35,378 nt of DNA from Alphaproteobacteria bacterium (GCA_017618175.1 JAFZUT010000012.1:1-35378), one strand, 5' to 3'. Numbered from the stretch's first letter, positions 7,459 to 14,665 are shown. The notes: a model not told the origin generated them from the sequence alone. A program made the numbers and translations.

Positions 7459-7480
7459 GCGAGGAATAAAGGGGAATATT

Positions 7481-7996
7481 ATGAAACGGGCATTATTTAT
7501 CGGTGCAATCGTATCTGTTTTAACATTAAATGCATTTGCAGAAACAACAACGTCAACCATTCCAACACAAAGTTATGTTGATACCCAAGATGCATTGAAA
7601 CAGGATTTAATTGATGCGACCGACCAGGATTTTCCTGCCGGCAGTGTTGTTGAAACAACCGATGAAAATGGTGCGGTCACGCAACGCGGAATTTGTAATG
7701 CCCATGCAGATGGTTATGGCGATTGTATGTCTGATTTCTTGGTGACGCGGGATTTGTTGCAAAGTGCGACAAATAGCGTGGAAAATAACCTGCCGACAAC
7801 GACCGTCACATATAAGACATGTGTTGGATGGTCTGGGACGCCGCATACAGATGCAAATTGTATATTATGGAATTTGGCTGATAAACCTGTTTATGGCAAT
7901 TGCACGTCCAATAGCGATTGTAATTCAGTAGTTTGTGAAGATAACGAGGCATGGGCCAGATGTAGCAATGGAAGGTGTGAGTGTGTGATTCTGTAA
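7481..7996 (+). CDS. Secreted Cys-rich protein, copy B
   Basis: A 171-residue exported protein. The signal peptide is MKRALFIGAIVSVLTLNAFA with cleavage probably after residue 20. The mature part holds SYVDTQDALKQ (possible short coiled coil), a divergent middle with the pattern R-x-IC-x-A...DC...LVT also seen in copy A, then TVTYKTCVGWSGTPHTDANC and a Cys-rich tail (about 10 Cys in the last 65 residues) that would form disulfides outside the cytoplasm. The ATG at 7481 follows AAAGGGGA. An in-frame extension upstream is an accident, because the same DNA in copy A is out of frame with its gene. Function is unknown. It is paralogous to the gene at 1-425. Confidence 0.82.
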   Translation: MKRALFIGAIVSVLTLNAFAETTTSTIPTQSYVDTQDALKQDLIDATDQDFPAGSVVETTDENGAVTQRGICNAHADGYGDCMSDFLVTRDLLQSATNSVENNLPTTTVTYKTCVGWSGTPHTDANCILWNLADKPVYGNCTSNSDCNSVVCEDNEAWARCSNGRCECVIL

Positions 7997-8001
7997 CGAT
8001 T

Positions 8002-8024
8002 AACCGCCCGGTTGGGCGGTTTTT
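8002..8024 (+). terminator. Rho-independent terminator after copy B
   Basis: Stem AACCGCCC / GGGCGGTT with loop GGTT and a T run. Confidence 0.85.
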
Positions 8025-8030
8025 AGTTAT

Positions 8031-8056
8031 CACTAAACACTAACACTAAACACTAA
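8031..8056. repeat. Two-unit 13-bp tandem repeat
   Basis: CACTAAACACTAA occurs twice in direct tandem in the spacer between the convergent copy B gene and the acyl-CoA synthetase gene. It is too short for CRISPR or a clear function; a slippage-prone spacer. Confidence 0.6.
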
Positions 8057-8068
8057 CCACTTTGCCCA

Positions 8069-9754
8069 CTATTTATCTTCTTCGTCTTTGCCCAGGCCGA
8101 TTGTGTTTTTAATCGGTGTGATGATTGTCTTTTTGGTACTGTCCAGTGTGCGAATCAGGGCGCGACGAATCTTGCCCGATATGGTCATCGGCAAACTGTC
8201 CACGAATTCAATCACGCGCGGATATTTATATGCCGCGGTGCGGCCGCGAACGTGATTTTGTAATTGACGGATTAAAATATCGTTGCCTTGGAAATATTTG
8301 TTCAGGACTATTGTTGCTTTGACGGCCTGGCCACGTGATGGGTCGGGAATTCCCGTTACGGCGACTTCGCGGACCGCGGGGTGTTCTAATAATACACTTT
8401 CAACCTCAAACGGACTAATGCGATAACCGGATGATTTAATCAAATCGTCATTGCGGCCGACAAACCAATAATATCCATCCGCGTCACGATACGCCACGTC
8501 ACCGGTGTGGTAAAAACCATCGCGAAATGCCGCGGCGGTCAATTTTTCGTTTTTGTGATATTCTTGGAACATACCGACCGGGCGACCATTTTCGATTGAT
8601 ATGCAGATTTCACCGACCTTGCCGTCCGGGACAGGGCGACCATCTTCGCCCAATAATTTTACATCCCAACCGGCGGCGGGCATACCCATGCTGCCGGGTT
8701 TAGGTTCAATCCATTGGTTAGTGAACAATTGCACCGTTGTTTCGGTTTGGCCAAAACCTTCGTGTAATTTTATGCCCGTCATATCAAAGAAACGTTCATA
8801 AACCTCGGGATTCAATGCCTCGCCTGCGACATCGGCCTTGGTCAATTTTGAAAGGTCGTATTTAGATATGTCTGCGTGAATCAGCATTTTATAAACGGTC
8901 GGTGGCGCACAGAAAGATGTGACACCATTTTCAGATATCGCGTGCCACAAATCGTGTGCGGTAAATATGCCGGCAACATCAAATATGAATACCGTGGCAC
9001 CCGCCAACCATTGACCGTACATTTTGCCCCACGAACATTTTGCCCAACCCGATTCGCTTAAAGTAAAATGAACATCGTTGTCGTTCAACCTTTGCCAAAA
9101 CACCGCGGTGTTTATGTGTCCCAATGGGTAAGTATAATTATGCGCGACCATTTTTGGCATATCTGTGGTTCCAGATGTAAAATAAATTACCATAGTGTCG
9201 GTGTTTTCATTTGGCACGCGTTCAAATGTGTCCGGCATAGTGTTTATCGAATCGGCAATTTCATCATTAGATATCAACAGTACACCCGAATCGCCAATCG
9301 CGGTTTTGATTTCATTCACAATATGACCATCGTCAAACGCAATAATTGCGCGCGATTCTGCGGTATCGATTCGGTATTTGATATCTTCGGCCTTTAACTG
9401 ATTCGTTGACGGAATGGGGATGATACCGGTTTTGTGCATTGCCATCATTAAAATCCAATATTCCCAACGGCGGCGCAGAAACAACAACACTGTATCGCCT
9501 TTTTTAAGTCCGCGCGATGTTAAATAATTTGCAACCGCGTTTGACATATGTGACAAATCGGCGAATGTGAAATTTCGTTTGTTGCCCGCGTCATCAACCC
9601 AAATAATGGCGTTTTTTTCAGGTGTCTCGGTCGCGATAACATCGATTACGTCGTACGCGAAATTAAAGTTTTCCGGCGCAATCGGCGCGCCATTCTGTCG
9701 ATAATCTTCGTAATTTTCAAAATTTTTCTTTGCCAAGAAACGTGTTGCGAACAT
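8069..9754 (-). CDS. AMP-forming acyl-CoA synthetase, medium-chain type
   Basis: A 561-residue member of the ANL adenylating superfamily. It activates a carboxylic acid with ATP to acyl-AMP and then acyl-CoA. Visible motifs are the P-loop YFTSGTTDMPKM, the adenylate-binding GFGQTETT, YHTGD, the hinge region GRNDDLIKSSGYRISPFEVE and the catalytic C-terminal Lys in MTISGKIRR. The ESGWAKCSWGKMYGQWLAGA segment resembles medium-chain acyl-CoA synthetases rather than acetyl-CoA synthetase; the exact substrate cannot be read from sequence. The ATG at 9754 was chosen because AAAGGA lies directly upstream; an in-frame TTG at 9772 would overlap that Shine-Dalgarno sequence. The C-terminus carries an extra acidic-basic tail (GLGKDEEDK). 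It is a monocistronic minus-strand gene between + strand units. Confidence 0.9.
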   Translation of the reverse strand: MFATRFLAKKNFENYEDYRQNGAPIAPENFNFAYDVIDVIATETPEKNAIIWVDDAGNKRNFTFADLSHMSNAVANYLTSRGLKKGDTVLLFLRRRWEYWILMMAMHKTGIIPIPSTNQLKAEDIKYRIDTAESRAIIAFDDGHIVNEIKTAIGDSGVLLISNDEIADSINTMPDTFERVPNENTDTMVIYFTSGTTDMPKMVAHNYTYPLGHINTAVFWQRLNDNDVHFTLSESGWAKCSWGKMYGQWLAGATVFIFDVAGIFTAHDLWHAISENGVTSFCAPPTVYKMLIHADISKYDLSKLTKADVAGEALNPEVYERFFDMTGIKLHEGFGQTETTVQLFTNQWIEPKPGSMGMPAAGWDVKLLGEDGRPVPDGKVGEICISIENGRPVGMFQEYHKNEKLTAAAFRDGFYHTGDVAYRDADGYYWFVGRNDDLIKSSGYRISPFEVESVLLEHPAVREVAVTGIPDPSRGQAVKATIVLNKYFQGNDILIRQLQNHVRGRTAAYKYPRVIEFVDSLPMTISGKIRRALIRTLDSTKKTIITPIKNTIGLGKDEEDK

Positions 9755-9848
9755 ATGCGTCCTTTTTTTCAAATCGACTAAATAATGCTATATTTCCGCG
9801 AAAAAACAAGCATAAATGTGATGGAAAACGAAAAAAGTTAAAAAAAAG

Positions 9849-9876
9849 TTGCAAATGGATATTGCTGGTCTATAAT
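9849..9876 (+). promoter_or_regulatory. tRNA-Pro promoter
   Basis: TTGCAA (9849-9854), 16-base spacer, TATAAT (9871-9876). The predicted start near 9883 gives a leader of about 34 bases that holds a small CGTTC/GAACG hairpin before the tRNA. Confidence 0.7.
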
Positions 9877-9916
9877 CGAACCGTTCCTTCGAGAACGTTT
9901 GTTTGTTGTGTATGTT

Positions 9917-9993
<77 letters not shown>

Positions 9994-10000
9994 TAAATTT

Positions 10001-10030
10001 AAACCGCCGCTATCCCTCGCGGCGGTTTTA
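10001..10030 (+). terminator. Terminator after tRNA-Pro
   Basis: Perfect 10-bp stem AAACCGCCGC / GCGGCGGTTT with an 8-base loop and a short T/A-rich tail. Confidence 0.8.
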
Positions 10031-10045
10031 ATTAAATTAAAATTT

Positions 10046-10072
10046 TGCAAATCTAAATTTATCTGGCATAAT
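10046..10072 (+). promoter_or_regulatory. mltG promoter, implying a near-leaderless mRNA
   Basis: A TTGCAA-like -35 region and CATAAT (10067-10072) with about 16-base spacing lie directly before the gene. A start 6-8 bases after the -10 box would leave only about 3-5 bases before the ATG at 10083, and no Shine-Dalgarno sequence is visible there. Confidence 0.5.
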
Positions 10073-10082
10073 CTCGGTTGTT

Positions 10083-11102
10083 ATGCGAAGACGGACAAAA
10101 AAAGTTTTTACGCGTTACTTTGTGTTGATTGCGGTGGCAATGGTTGCGGTCATTTACTATGCGTTGTGCATACGTTCAACGATTCGCGAATCGGTTATGT
10201 TTTCCATCAATTCTGGGGATACCGTGACAAGTGTCGCGCGCCGGTTGGATTCACAAAAAATCGTCTTTTCCGATATGGCGTTCAAAATGTCGATTCGTCT
10301 GCAGGGGGGGCGCGTGCAAAGTGGTGAATATGAAATTCCGCGTGGGGCACCCGTTTGGAAAATTGCGAGTATGTTCGCAAATGGAAAAATCGCAACAACA
10401 AAAATCGTTATTCCCGAAGGTTTGACAATTTTGCAAATCAAAGATTTGTTGATGAATTATTCCAAATTAAGTGGTGATGTTGATTGTGATGATGGACGAC
10501 CCGTGTGCGATTTGGCGGATGGCGATGTGTTTCCAGATACTTACTATGTTGCGCGTGGAACGTCACGTTTGGCGGTGTTGGAATTGGCGCGCAAAAAAAT
10601 GAACGAGATAAAAAACAATTGGATGCGCATGCATCGTAATCCGCCGGCACCGTTGCGCGGTTGGGATGATGTGATAACCTTGGCATCAATTGTTCAAAAA
10701 GAAACGCCTAAAACAAGCGAGATGAAAATTGTGGCCAGTGTTTATTTGAATCGTCTGCGGCGCGGAATGCGATTACAGGCCGATCCAACGGTTGTGTACG
10801 CGTTGACCGATGGGTATGGCGATATGCGCGGTGAACCGTTGCTGCGCGGACATTTGAAAATAGACAGCCCATATAATACATATCGTAATAATGGATTGCC
10901 ACCGGCACCGATTGCAAATGTTGGGTCGCACGCGATTCGTGCGGTGATGAATCCGGCGGATACTAAATATTTGTACTTTGTTGCAGACGGGCGGGGTGGA
11001 CACAAGTTTTCATCCGATTACGAATCGCATATGAAAAATCACGCCGACTGGCGCGAGATAAAAAAATTAAACAATCCGGATTTCGATGTCGGCAATAATT
11101 AA
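10083..11102 (+). CDS. mltG: Endolytic murein transglycosylase MltG (YceG)
   Basis: A 339-residue inner-membrane protein with one N-terminal transmembrane helix (about residues 9-29), a LysM-like region (NSGDTVTSVARRLD) and the YceG catalytic domain. ASIVQKET holds the catalytic Glu207; the family consensus is ASIVEKET, so the change to Gln205 is two residues before it and is not expected to abolish activity. RLRRGMRLQADPTVVYAL, YNTYRNNGLPPAPIANVG and YLYFVADGRGGHKFS are classic MltG motifs. The enzyme cuts nascent glycan strands in the periplasm and helps set strand length. It often follows fabF in alphaproteobacteria; here it is separate, behind a tRNA gene, with its own promoter. Confidence 0.94.
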   Translation: MRRRTKKVFTRYFVLIAVAMVAVIYYALCIRSTIRESVMFSINSGDTVTSVARRLDSQKIVFSDMAFKMSIRLQGGRVQSGEYEIPRGAPVWKIASMFANGKIATTKIVIPEGLTILQIKDLLMNYSKLSGDVDCDDGRPVCDLADGDVFPDTYYVARGTSRLAVLELARKKMNEIKNNWMRMHRNPPAPLRGWDDVITLASIVQKETPKTSEMKIVASVYLNRLRRGMRLQADPTVVYALTDGYGDMRGEPLLRGHLKIDSPYNTYRNNGLPPAPIANVGSHAIRAVMNPADTKYLYFVADGRGGHKFSSDYESHMKNHADWREIKKLNNPDFDVGNN

Positions 11103-11224
11103 ATTGTTTAATAATTTTTTTCTTTTGATGATTTTATAAAAAAATTAAATTAAGACGCCGGTGGGTGCGGGTTCTGGGGCGTGGAATTATATTACGAATC
11201 GCACGGCGTGCCATTTTATCATAT

Positions 11225-11244
11225 TTTTTGCGCCGGCGCAAAAA
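11225..11244. terminator. 20-bp perfect palindrome, probable terminator of mltG
   Basis: TTTTTGCGCCGGCGCAAAAA is perfectly self-complementary and is followed by a TCTTTTTT tract. It is the only strong hairpin between mltG and the first outer-membrane protein gene. The rest of 11103-11250 is A/T-rich with one GC-rich patch and no gene. Confidence 0.55.
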
Positions 11245-11253
11245 TCTTTTTTC

Positions 11254-11313
11254 TTGAAATTGTTTTTTTTCAATAGGAAAATATTGATAACTAGATAAAC
11301 AGATTTTCTAGTT
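11254..11313 (+). promoter_or_regulatory. Promoter and 5' leader hairpin of outer-membrane protein gene 1
   Basis: TTGAAA (11254-11259), 17-base spacer, GAAAAT (11277-11282). The expected start near 11289 coincides with AACTAG (11289-11294), which pairs with CTAGTT (11308-11313) across 13 bases. The 3' arm ends 32 bases before the ATG. Genes 2 and 3 show the same arms and distance. Confidence 0.55.
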
Positions 11314-11345
11314 TAACGATAAACAAACCAAGGAAAGGATAAATA

Positions 11346-12116
11346 ATGAAAAAAATTGCTTTAACTTCTTTATTGGCTGTGTTCGCGGCATCTGGTGCAC
11401 ATGCGGCAAACGTAATTGACGGTAATCCGTTGTATATGCCACGCGCGGGTCATTTTTACAGTGAAACATCTTTGTATTCTCATTCTGAAAATTCTGAAAC
11501 ATGGAGATTGGGTGAAGAATTTGGTTTTGGTGTGACCGATTTCTTGGCGGTTGATTTGAAAACGACTGCGGCGGAATATGATTCTTTTGATGGCGCGGCA
11601 TGGGAAGATATGTCTTTGGGTTTGACCGCACGCGTGTTTGACCGTGGTGAATGGAAGGCCGATGTTTATGGTCGTTATGGTTTGAGGCCGGTTTGGGGCG
11701 ATCATCAACCGTTCTGGGATGAAGATTATTCCAACTATACATGGACAATGGGGTTGCGCGCGGGATACACCACATCTTTGTGGACCGTTGCCGGACATGT
11801 TGATTTTAATTATGGCAACACAGAATCATTCAACTGGGGTGACGACACAGGTTTGCACATTTGGCGCGCCGGTGTCGATGCCCAATTGGTGTTGGATGAA
11901 AATTGGAACCTGGTCGCGGGTGCTGAATATATGGGCTATTCCGATGATGGGGCACACAATATGGGCCGTTGGACCAGTACGTTTGGTGTGAATTATAACA
12001 TCGATGCAACCAAATATGTTGGTTTGTATATTGATGGCGCAATGAATCATTACACCGGCGATTGGGAAATGGAAGATGGTATCGGTTACGGTGTTAAATT
12101 CGGTATCGATTTTTAA
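11346..12116 (+). CDS. Outer-membrane beta-barrel protein, tandem paralogue 1
   Basis: A 256-residue protein with signal peptide MKKIALTSLLAVFAASGAHA (cleavage AHA/A). Mature residues begin with the shared DGNPLYMPRAGHFYSE block. Alternating Trp/Tyr-rich strands and a terminal Phe in VKFGIDF, the BAM recognition signature, indicate an outer-membrane beta-barrel. It has 35-40% or so visible identity to the next two genes; paralogue 1 lacks the inserted loop of paralogue 2 near its middle. The start is fixed by AAAGGATAAATA before the ATG. Function is unknown; a porin-like or structural role is plausible. Own promoter, leader hairpin and terminator. Confidence 0.85.
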   Translation: MKKIALTSLLAVFAASGAHAANVIDGNPLYMPRAGHFYSETSLYSHSENSETWRLGEEFGFGVTDFLAVDLKTTAAEYDSFDGAAWEDMSLGLTARVFDRGEWKADVYGRYGLRPVWGDHQPFWDEDYSNYTWTMGLRAGYTTSLWTVAGHVDFNYGNTESFNWGDDTGLHIWRAGVDAQLVLDENWNLVAGAEYMGYSDDGAHNMGRWTSTFGVNYNIDATKYVGLYIDGAMNHYTGDWEMEDGIGYGVKFGIDF

Positions 12117-12127
12117 GGAATAAAACC

Positions 12128-12168
12128 AAAGGATAATGCCACCCAATGTGGGTGGTGTTATTCTTTGT
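12128..12168 (+). terminator. Terminator/hairpin after outer-membrane protein gene 1
   Basis: A 14-bp stem (with wobble pairs) built on GCCACCC / GGGTGGT with loop AATGT, ending in TTATTCTTTG. The T tract is interrupted, so termination may be partial. Confidence 0.7.
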
Positions 12169-12181
12169 TATAATTTTTTGC

Positions 12182-12235
12182 TTGAATTTATTCCCATTTA
12201 TGGGTTAAAATGCAAGCAACTAGGTTGTACTAGTT
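12182..12235 (+). promoter_or_regulatory. Promoter and 5' leader hairpin of outer-membrane protein gene 2
   Basis: TTGAAT (12182-12187), 18-base spacer containing CCCATTTATGGG (a small palindrome), TAAAAT (12206-12211). The expected start coincides with AACTAG (12218-12223), which pairs with CTAGTT (12230-12235) across 6 bases. The 3' arm ends 33 bases before the ATG. Confidence 0.6.
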
Positions 12236-12268
12236 CATGAACTTAAACAAACAATGAAAGGATAAATA

Positions 12269-13075
12269 ATGAAAAAAATTGCTTTGACATCTTTGCTGGC
12301 TGTCTTTGCGGCGGCCGGTGCGAATGCGGCGAACACAATGGACGGTAATCCGTTGTATATGCCAAAGGCGGGTCATTTTTACAGTGTAACTGATTTGTCT
12401 TCTGCAACCAGTGGCGCAAATGCGGCGGCTTTGGCGGAAGAATTTGGTTATGGTATCACAGATCGTTTTGCGATTGATGTGAAAACATCTGTTGCGGAAC
12501 ACGATTGGTTCCATGGCAATGCGTGGAATGATTTGGGTGCCGATTTGACATGGCGCATGATTAATGACAGCGAATGGAAATTGGATTTGGTTGGTGGATT
12601 TGATATGACACCAATGTGGGCAGATCATCGTCCGGCATTCGAAAAAGAGTCAACAATGTACACATGGAAGGCCGGTGTTCGTGGTGGTTATATGACCGAA
12701 GATTGGACATTGTCTGCACACGCGAACTTCTTGTATGTTAACACAGAAGCCTTTAACTGGGGCGATGATGATGCGGACTATGATGGCGAAGCTTTCTGGG
12801 CGAACCATGTTTTGAATTTGGGTGTTGCGGGCCATTGGACAATGAGTGACAGATGGAGTGCAGTTGCATCCGCAGATTACTACAAAGTTATGGATCACTA
12901 TAACAGTGTTGAAAATCATGGTTGGTGGACAATTGCAGCCGGTTTGAACATGAACATCGATGACACCAAATATGTTGGTGCATATGTCACAAAAGACATT
13001 GATCATGAAGCAGCCGGTGAATGGGTTGTTCAAGATGGCTTTGGTTTCGGTGCTAAATTCGGTATCGATTTCTAA
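12269..13075 (+). CDS. Outer-membrane beta-barrel protein, tandem paralogue 2
   Basis: A 268-residue paralogue with signal peptide MKKIALTSLLAVFAAAGANA, then the DGNPLYMPKAGHFYS block. The strands RGGYMTEDWTLSAHANF and NLGVAGHWTMSDRWSAVASA are close to those of paralogue 3 (13212), which suggests that 2 and 3 are the more recent duplication. It ends FGAKFGIDF with the terminal Phe. A short Asp-rich loop (GDDDADYDGEAF) is unique to this copy and would be an exposed loop. Exported and inserted by BAM (inferred from signals). AAAGGATAAATA precedes the ATG, as for paralogue 1. Confidence 0.86.
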   Translation: MKKIALTSLLAVFAAAGANAANTMDGNPLYMPKAGHFYSVTDLSSATSGANAAALAEEFGYGITDRFAIDVKTSVAEHDWFHGNAWNDLGADLTWRMINDSEWKLDLVGGFDMTPMWADHRPAFEKESTMYTWKAGVRGGYMTEDWTLSAHANFLYVNTEAFNWGDDDADYDGEAFWANHVLNLGVAGHWTMSDRWSAVASADYYKVMDHYNSVENHGWWTIAAGLNMNIDDTKYVGAYVTKDIDHEAAGEWVVQDGFGFGAKFGIDF

Positions 13076-13092
13076 GGTTGTCTATATATAAT

Positions 13093-13123
13093 AAGAACGG
13101 GTCGTTTGATCCGTTCTTTTTTT
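13093..13123 (+). terminator. Terminator after outer-membrane protein gene 2
   Basis: An 11-bp stem AAGAACGGGTC / GATCCGTTCTT (one wobble) with loop GTTT and a T run. Confidence 0.92.
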
Positions 13124-13136
13124 ATGGAAAAATTCT

Positions 13137-13181
13137 TATAATGTTGCTAAAGTCACGGCAACTAGATAGTGTTTTCTAGTA
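13137..13181 (+). promoter_or_regulatory. Promoter (-10) and leader hairpin of outer-membrane protein gene 3
   Basis: TATAAT (13137-13142), with a weak -35 (TTCTTT, 13114-13119) that overlaps the previous terminator. AACTAG (13160-13165) and CTAGTA (13176-13181) face each other across 10 bases; the 3' arm ends 30 bases before the ATG. Confidence 0.5.
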
Positions 13182-13211
13182 TGAAAAAGAACAAAAAAAA
13201 GGAAGAAAATA

Positions 13212-14000
13212 ATGAAAAAAATTGCTTTGACATCTTTGTTGGCCGTCTTTGCGGCGACCGGCGCAAATGCGGCAAATGTATTGGATGGCAATCCATTGTA
13301 TATGCCGGAAAAAGGTCATTTTGTTAGTGAAACGGCCGTGGGTTCTCATTCCAGAAATGGTCATGATTGGTCTTTGGGTGAACGTTTTGGATGGGGAATC
13401 ACAGATAGATTGACCGTCGGTCTAAAAACATCTGTGACAGAACATGCTTTCTTTGAAAACTTTTCATGGAATGAAGTTGCCGTTGATGCGGCATATCGTT
13501 TGATTGGCGATGGTGCATGGAAAATGGATTTTATCGGTGGTTTCGAAGTCACACCAATGCGTGCATTCCATAATTCTATGTGGGAAAAAGATATGACAAC
13601 ATATTCTTGGATTGCGGGTGTTCGTGGTGGTTATATGACCCAAGATTGGACATTGTCCGCGCACGCGAATTTTATTTATAAGAATTCTGGGATGTTTAAT
13701 TGGGCATATGATGATGAATATACCCAAAACCATAATTTGAATTTGGGTGTCGCCGGTCATTGGGTATTCAGTGATCAGTGGAGTGGTGTTGCGTCCGCAG
13801 ATTACTATAAAGTCCTGGACAGCTATTTTGATGGCGACAATCGTGGCAAATGGGAATTGGCCGCGGGTGTGAACTTTAACATTGATGAAACAAAATATGT
13901 TGGTGTTTATATCATCAAAGATATTGCGCATACCGATGGTGGTTCATGGGAGGCCCAAGGTGGTATAGGTTTTGGTGCTAAATTTGGTATCGATTTCTAA
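13212..14000 (+). CDS. Outer-membrane beta-barrel protein, tandem paralogue 3
   Basis: A 262-residue third paralogue with signal peptide MKKIALTSLLAVFAATGANA, the DGNPLYMPEKGHFVSE block and a terminal FGAKFGIDF. RGGYMTQDWTLSAHANF and NLGVAGHWVFSDQWSGVASA nearly repeat paralogue 2. The variable parts lie where extracellular loops would be, while the N-terminus, signal peptide and C-terminus stay fixed. An AAAAGGAAG Shine-Dalgarno sequence precedes the ATG. It is the last gene before the str operon and is closed by a terminator, so it is not part of the ribosomal transcript. Confidence 0.86.
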   Translation: MKKIALTSLLAVFAATGANAANVLDGNPLYMPEKGHFVSETAVGSHSRNGHDWSLGERFGWGITDRLTVGLKTSVTEHAFFENFSWNEVAVDAAYRLIGDGAWKMDFIGGFEVTPMRAFHNSMWEKDMTTYSWIAGVRGGYMTQDWTLSAHANFIYKNSGMFNWAYDDEYTQNHNLNLGVAGHWVFSDQWSGVASADYYKVLDSYFDGDNRGKWELAAGVNFNIDETKYVGVYIIKDIAHTDGGSWEAQGGIGFGAKFGIDF

Positions 14001-14018
14001 ACCCGAACAAAAAAATAA

Positions 14019-14049
14019 AAACGCCACCCGGTTGGGTGGTGTTTTTTTA
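14019..14049 (+). terminator. Terminator after outer-membrane protein gene 3
   Basis: Stem ACGCCACCC / GGGTGGTGT with loop GGTT and seven T. The CCACCC/GGGTGG stem is the same as in the terminator of gene 1. Confidence 0.92.
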
Positions 14050-14070
14050 GTGTTTTTTTACGAAAAATCC

Positions 14071-14099
14071 TTGACAATGCGCGGTCTTGGGGTTATAGT
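14071..14099 (+). promoter_or_regulatory. Promoter of the str-S10-spc supercluster
   Basis: A consensus sigma-70-type promoter: TTGACA (14071-14076), 17-base spacer, TATAGT (14094-14099). It is the best promoter match before the ribosomal genes. Confidence 0.88.
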
Positions 14100-14105
14100 A
14101 AGGGC

Positions 14106-14247
14106 GCTTTCCGTGTAAGCAAGGAAAGTGAAAAGCACAAAAAACGCCGTAAATCTGGCAGATTTATAATTGCGGGTCGCCGTTAAAATAAGTCTGATAC
14201 GGTGCTTTGTGTAAAAAAGGACATAAGGAAAAACAAAGAGATTTTGA
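14106..14247 (+). promoter_or_regulatory. Structured 5' leader of rpsL
   Basis: A leader of about 140 bases with several pairable segments: CTTTCC/GGAAAG near the 5' end, AAATCT-GGC-AGATTT (around 14153-14167), and a long-range pairing of AAAGCAC and CCGTA with TACGG and GTGCTTT. A leader of this length before rpsL suggests regulation, but no known element is recognised. Confidence 0.45.
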
Positions 14248-14619
14248 ATGCCAACAGTGAACCAACTGATTCGGAAACCTCGTAAAAAAGTCGTCGTGAA
14301 ATCTACGGCGCCTGATATGATGGAAAATCCGCAAAAGCGTGGTGTTTGCACACGTGTGTACACAACCACACCCAAAAAACCTAACTCGGCGCAACGTAAG
14401 GTTGCCCGTGTAAAGCTTGCCAACGGTCGCGAAGTGACGGCATACATTCCGGGCGAAGGTCATAACCTTCAGGAACACAGTGTCGTTATGATTCGTGGCG
14501 GTCGTGTCAAGGACTTGCCCGGTGTGAAATATCACATCATTCGTGGTGTCTTGGATACCAAGGGTGTAGAAAGCAGAAAACAAGGTCGTTCTTTGTATGG
14601 TGCAAAGAAAGCAAAATAA
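14248..14619 (+). CDS. rpsL: 30S ribosomal protein S12
   Basis: A 123-residue S12, full length. The decoding-site loop [12 protein letters not shown] holds the Lys at the streptomycin-resistance position (Lys43/44 region), in wild-type form. [28 protein letters not shown] contains the conserved Asp that is often methylthiolated. S12 sits at the A-site of the 30S subunit and supports decoding accuracy. First gene of the str operon; rpsG follows after 69 bases that contain a GCGGG-CGCGC-CCCGC hairpin. Confidence 0.98.
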   Translation: MPTVNQLIRKPRKKVVVKSTAPDMMENPQKRGVCTRVYTTTPKKPNSAQRKVARVKLANGREVTAYIPGEGHNLQEHSVVMIRGGRVKDLPGVKYHIIRGVLDTKGVESRKQGRSLYGAKKAK

Positions 14620-14625
14620 TTAACA

Positions 14626-14665
14626 TGCGGGCGCGCCCCGCGTGAGTAATCCGGTTCCCCGGGTG
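14626..14665 (+). promoter_or_regulatory. rpsL-rpsG intercistronic hairpin
   Basis: GCGGG / CCCGC around loop CGCGC, followed by a GGTTCCCCGGG segment. In E. coli the S12-S7 spacer is the target of S7 translational autoregulation. The structure here is in the same place, but its role is inferred only from position. Confidence 0.35.

Larger units (their letters stand above)
7307..7480 (+). repeat. Inverted promoter module, copy B
   Basis: The counterpart of 426-600 in opposite orientation, near-identical over about 174 bp and ending at the ATG of the copy B gene. It contains palindromes at 7342-7361 and 7430-7445 and TATAAT at 7453-7458. Homology begins inside the end of the REP-like element (CCGGGATGAC) and includes TTTTTGTGT before the first palindrome. 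Confidence 0.9.

Noticed and set aside
7325..7480. In-frame N-terminal extension of the copy B secreted protein through the promoter module
   Set aside because: It would read through the TATAAT box and both palindromes. In copy A one extra base puts the same stretch out of frame with its gene, so the similarity is at DNA level only.
8031..8056. CRISPR array
   Set aside because: Two adjacent 13-bp units with no spacers and no cas genes in the window.
10695..10705. MltG inactivated by loss of its catalytic Glu
   Set aside because: The changed residue is Gln205. The Glu aligned with the catalytic residue of the family (Glu207 in QKET) is present.
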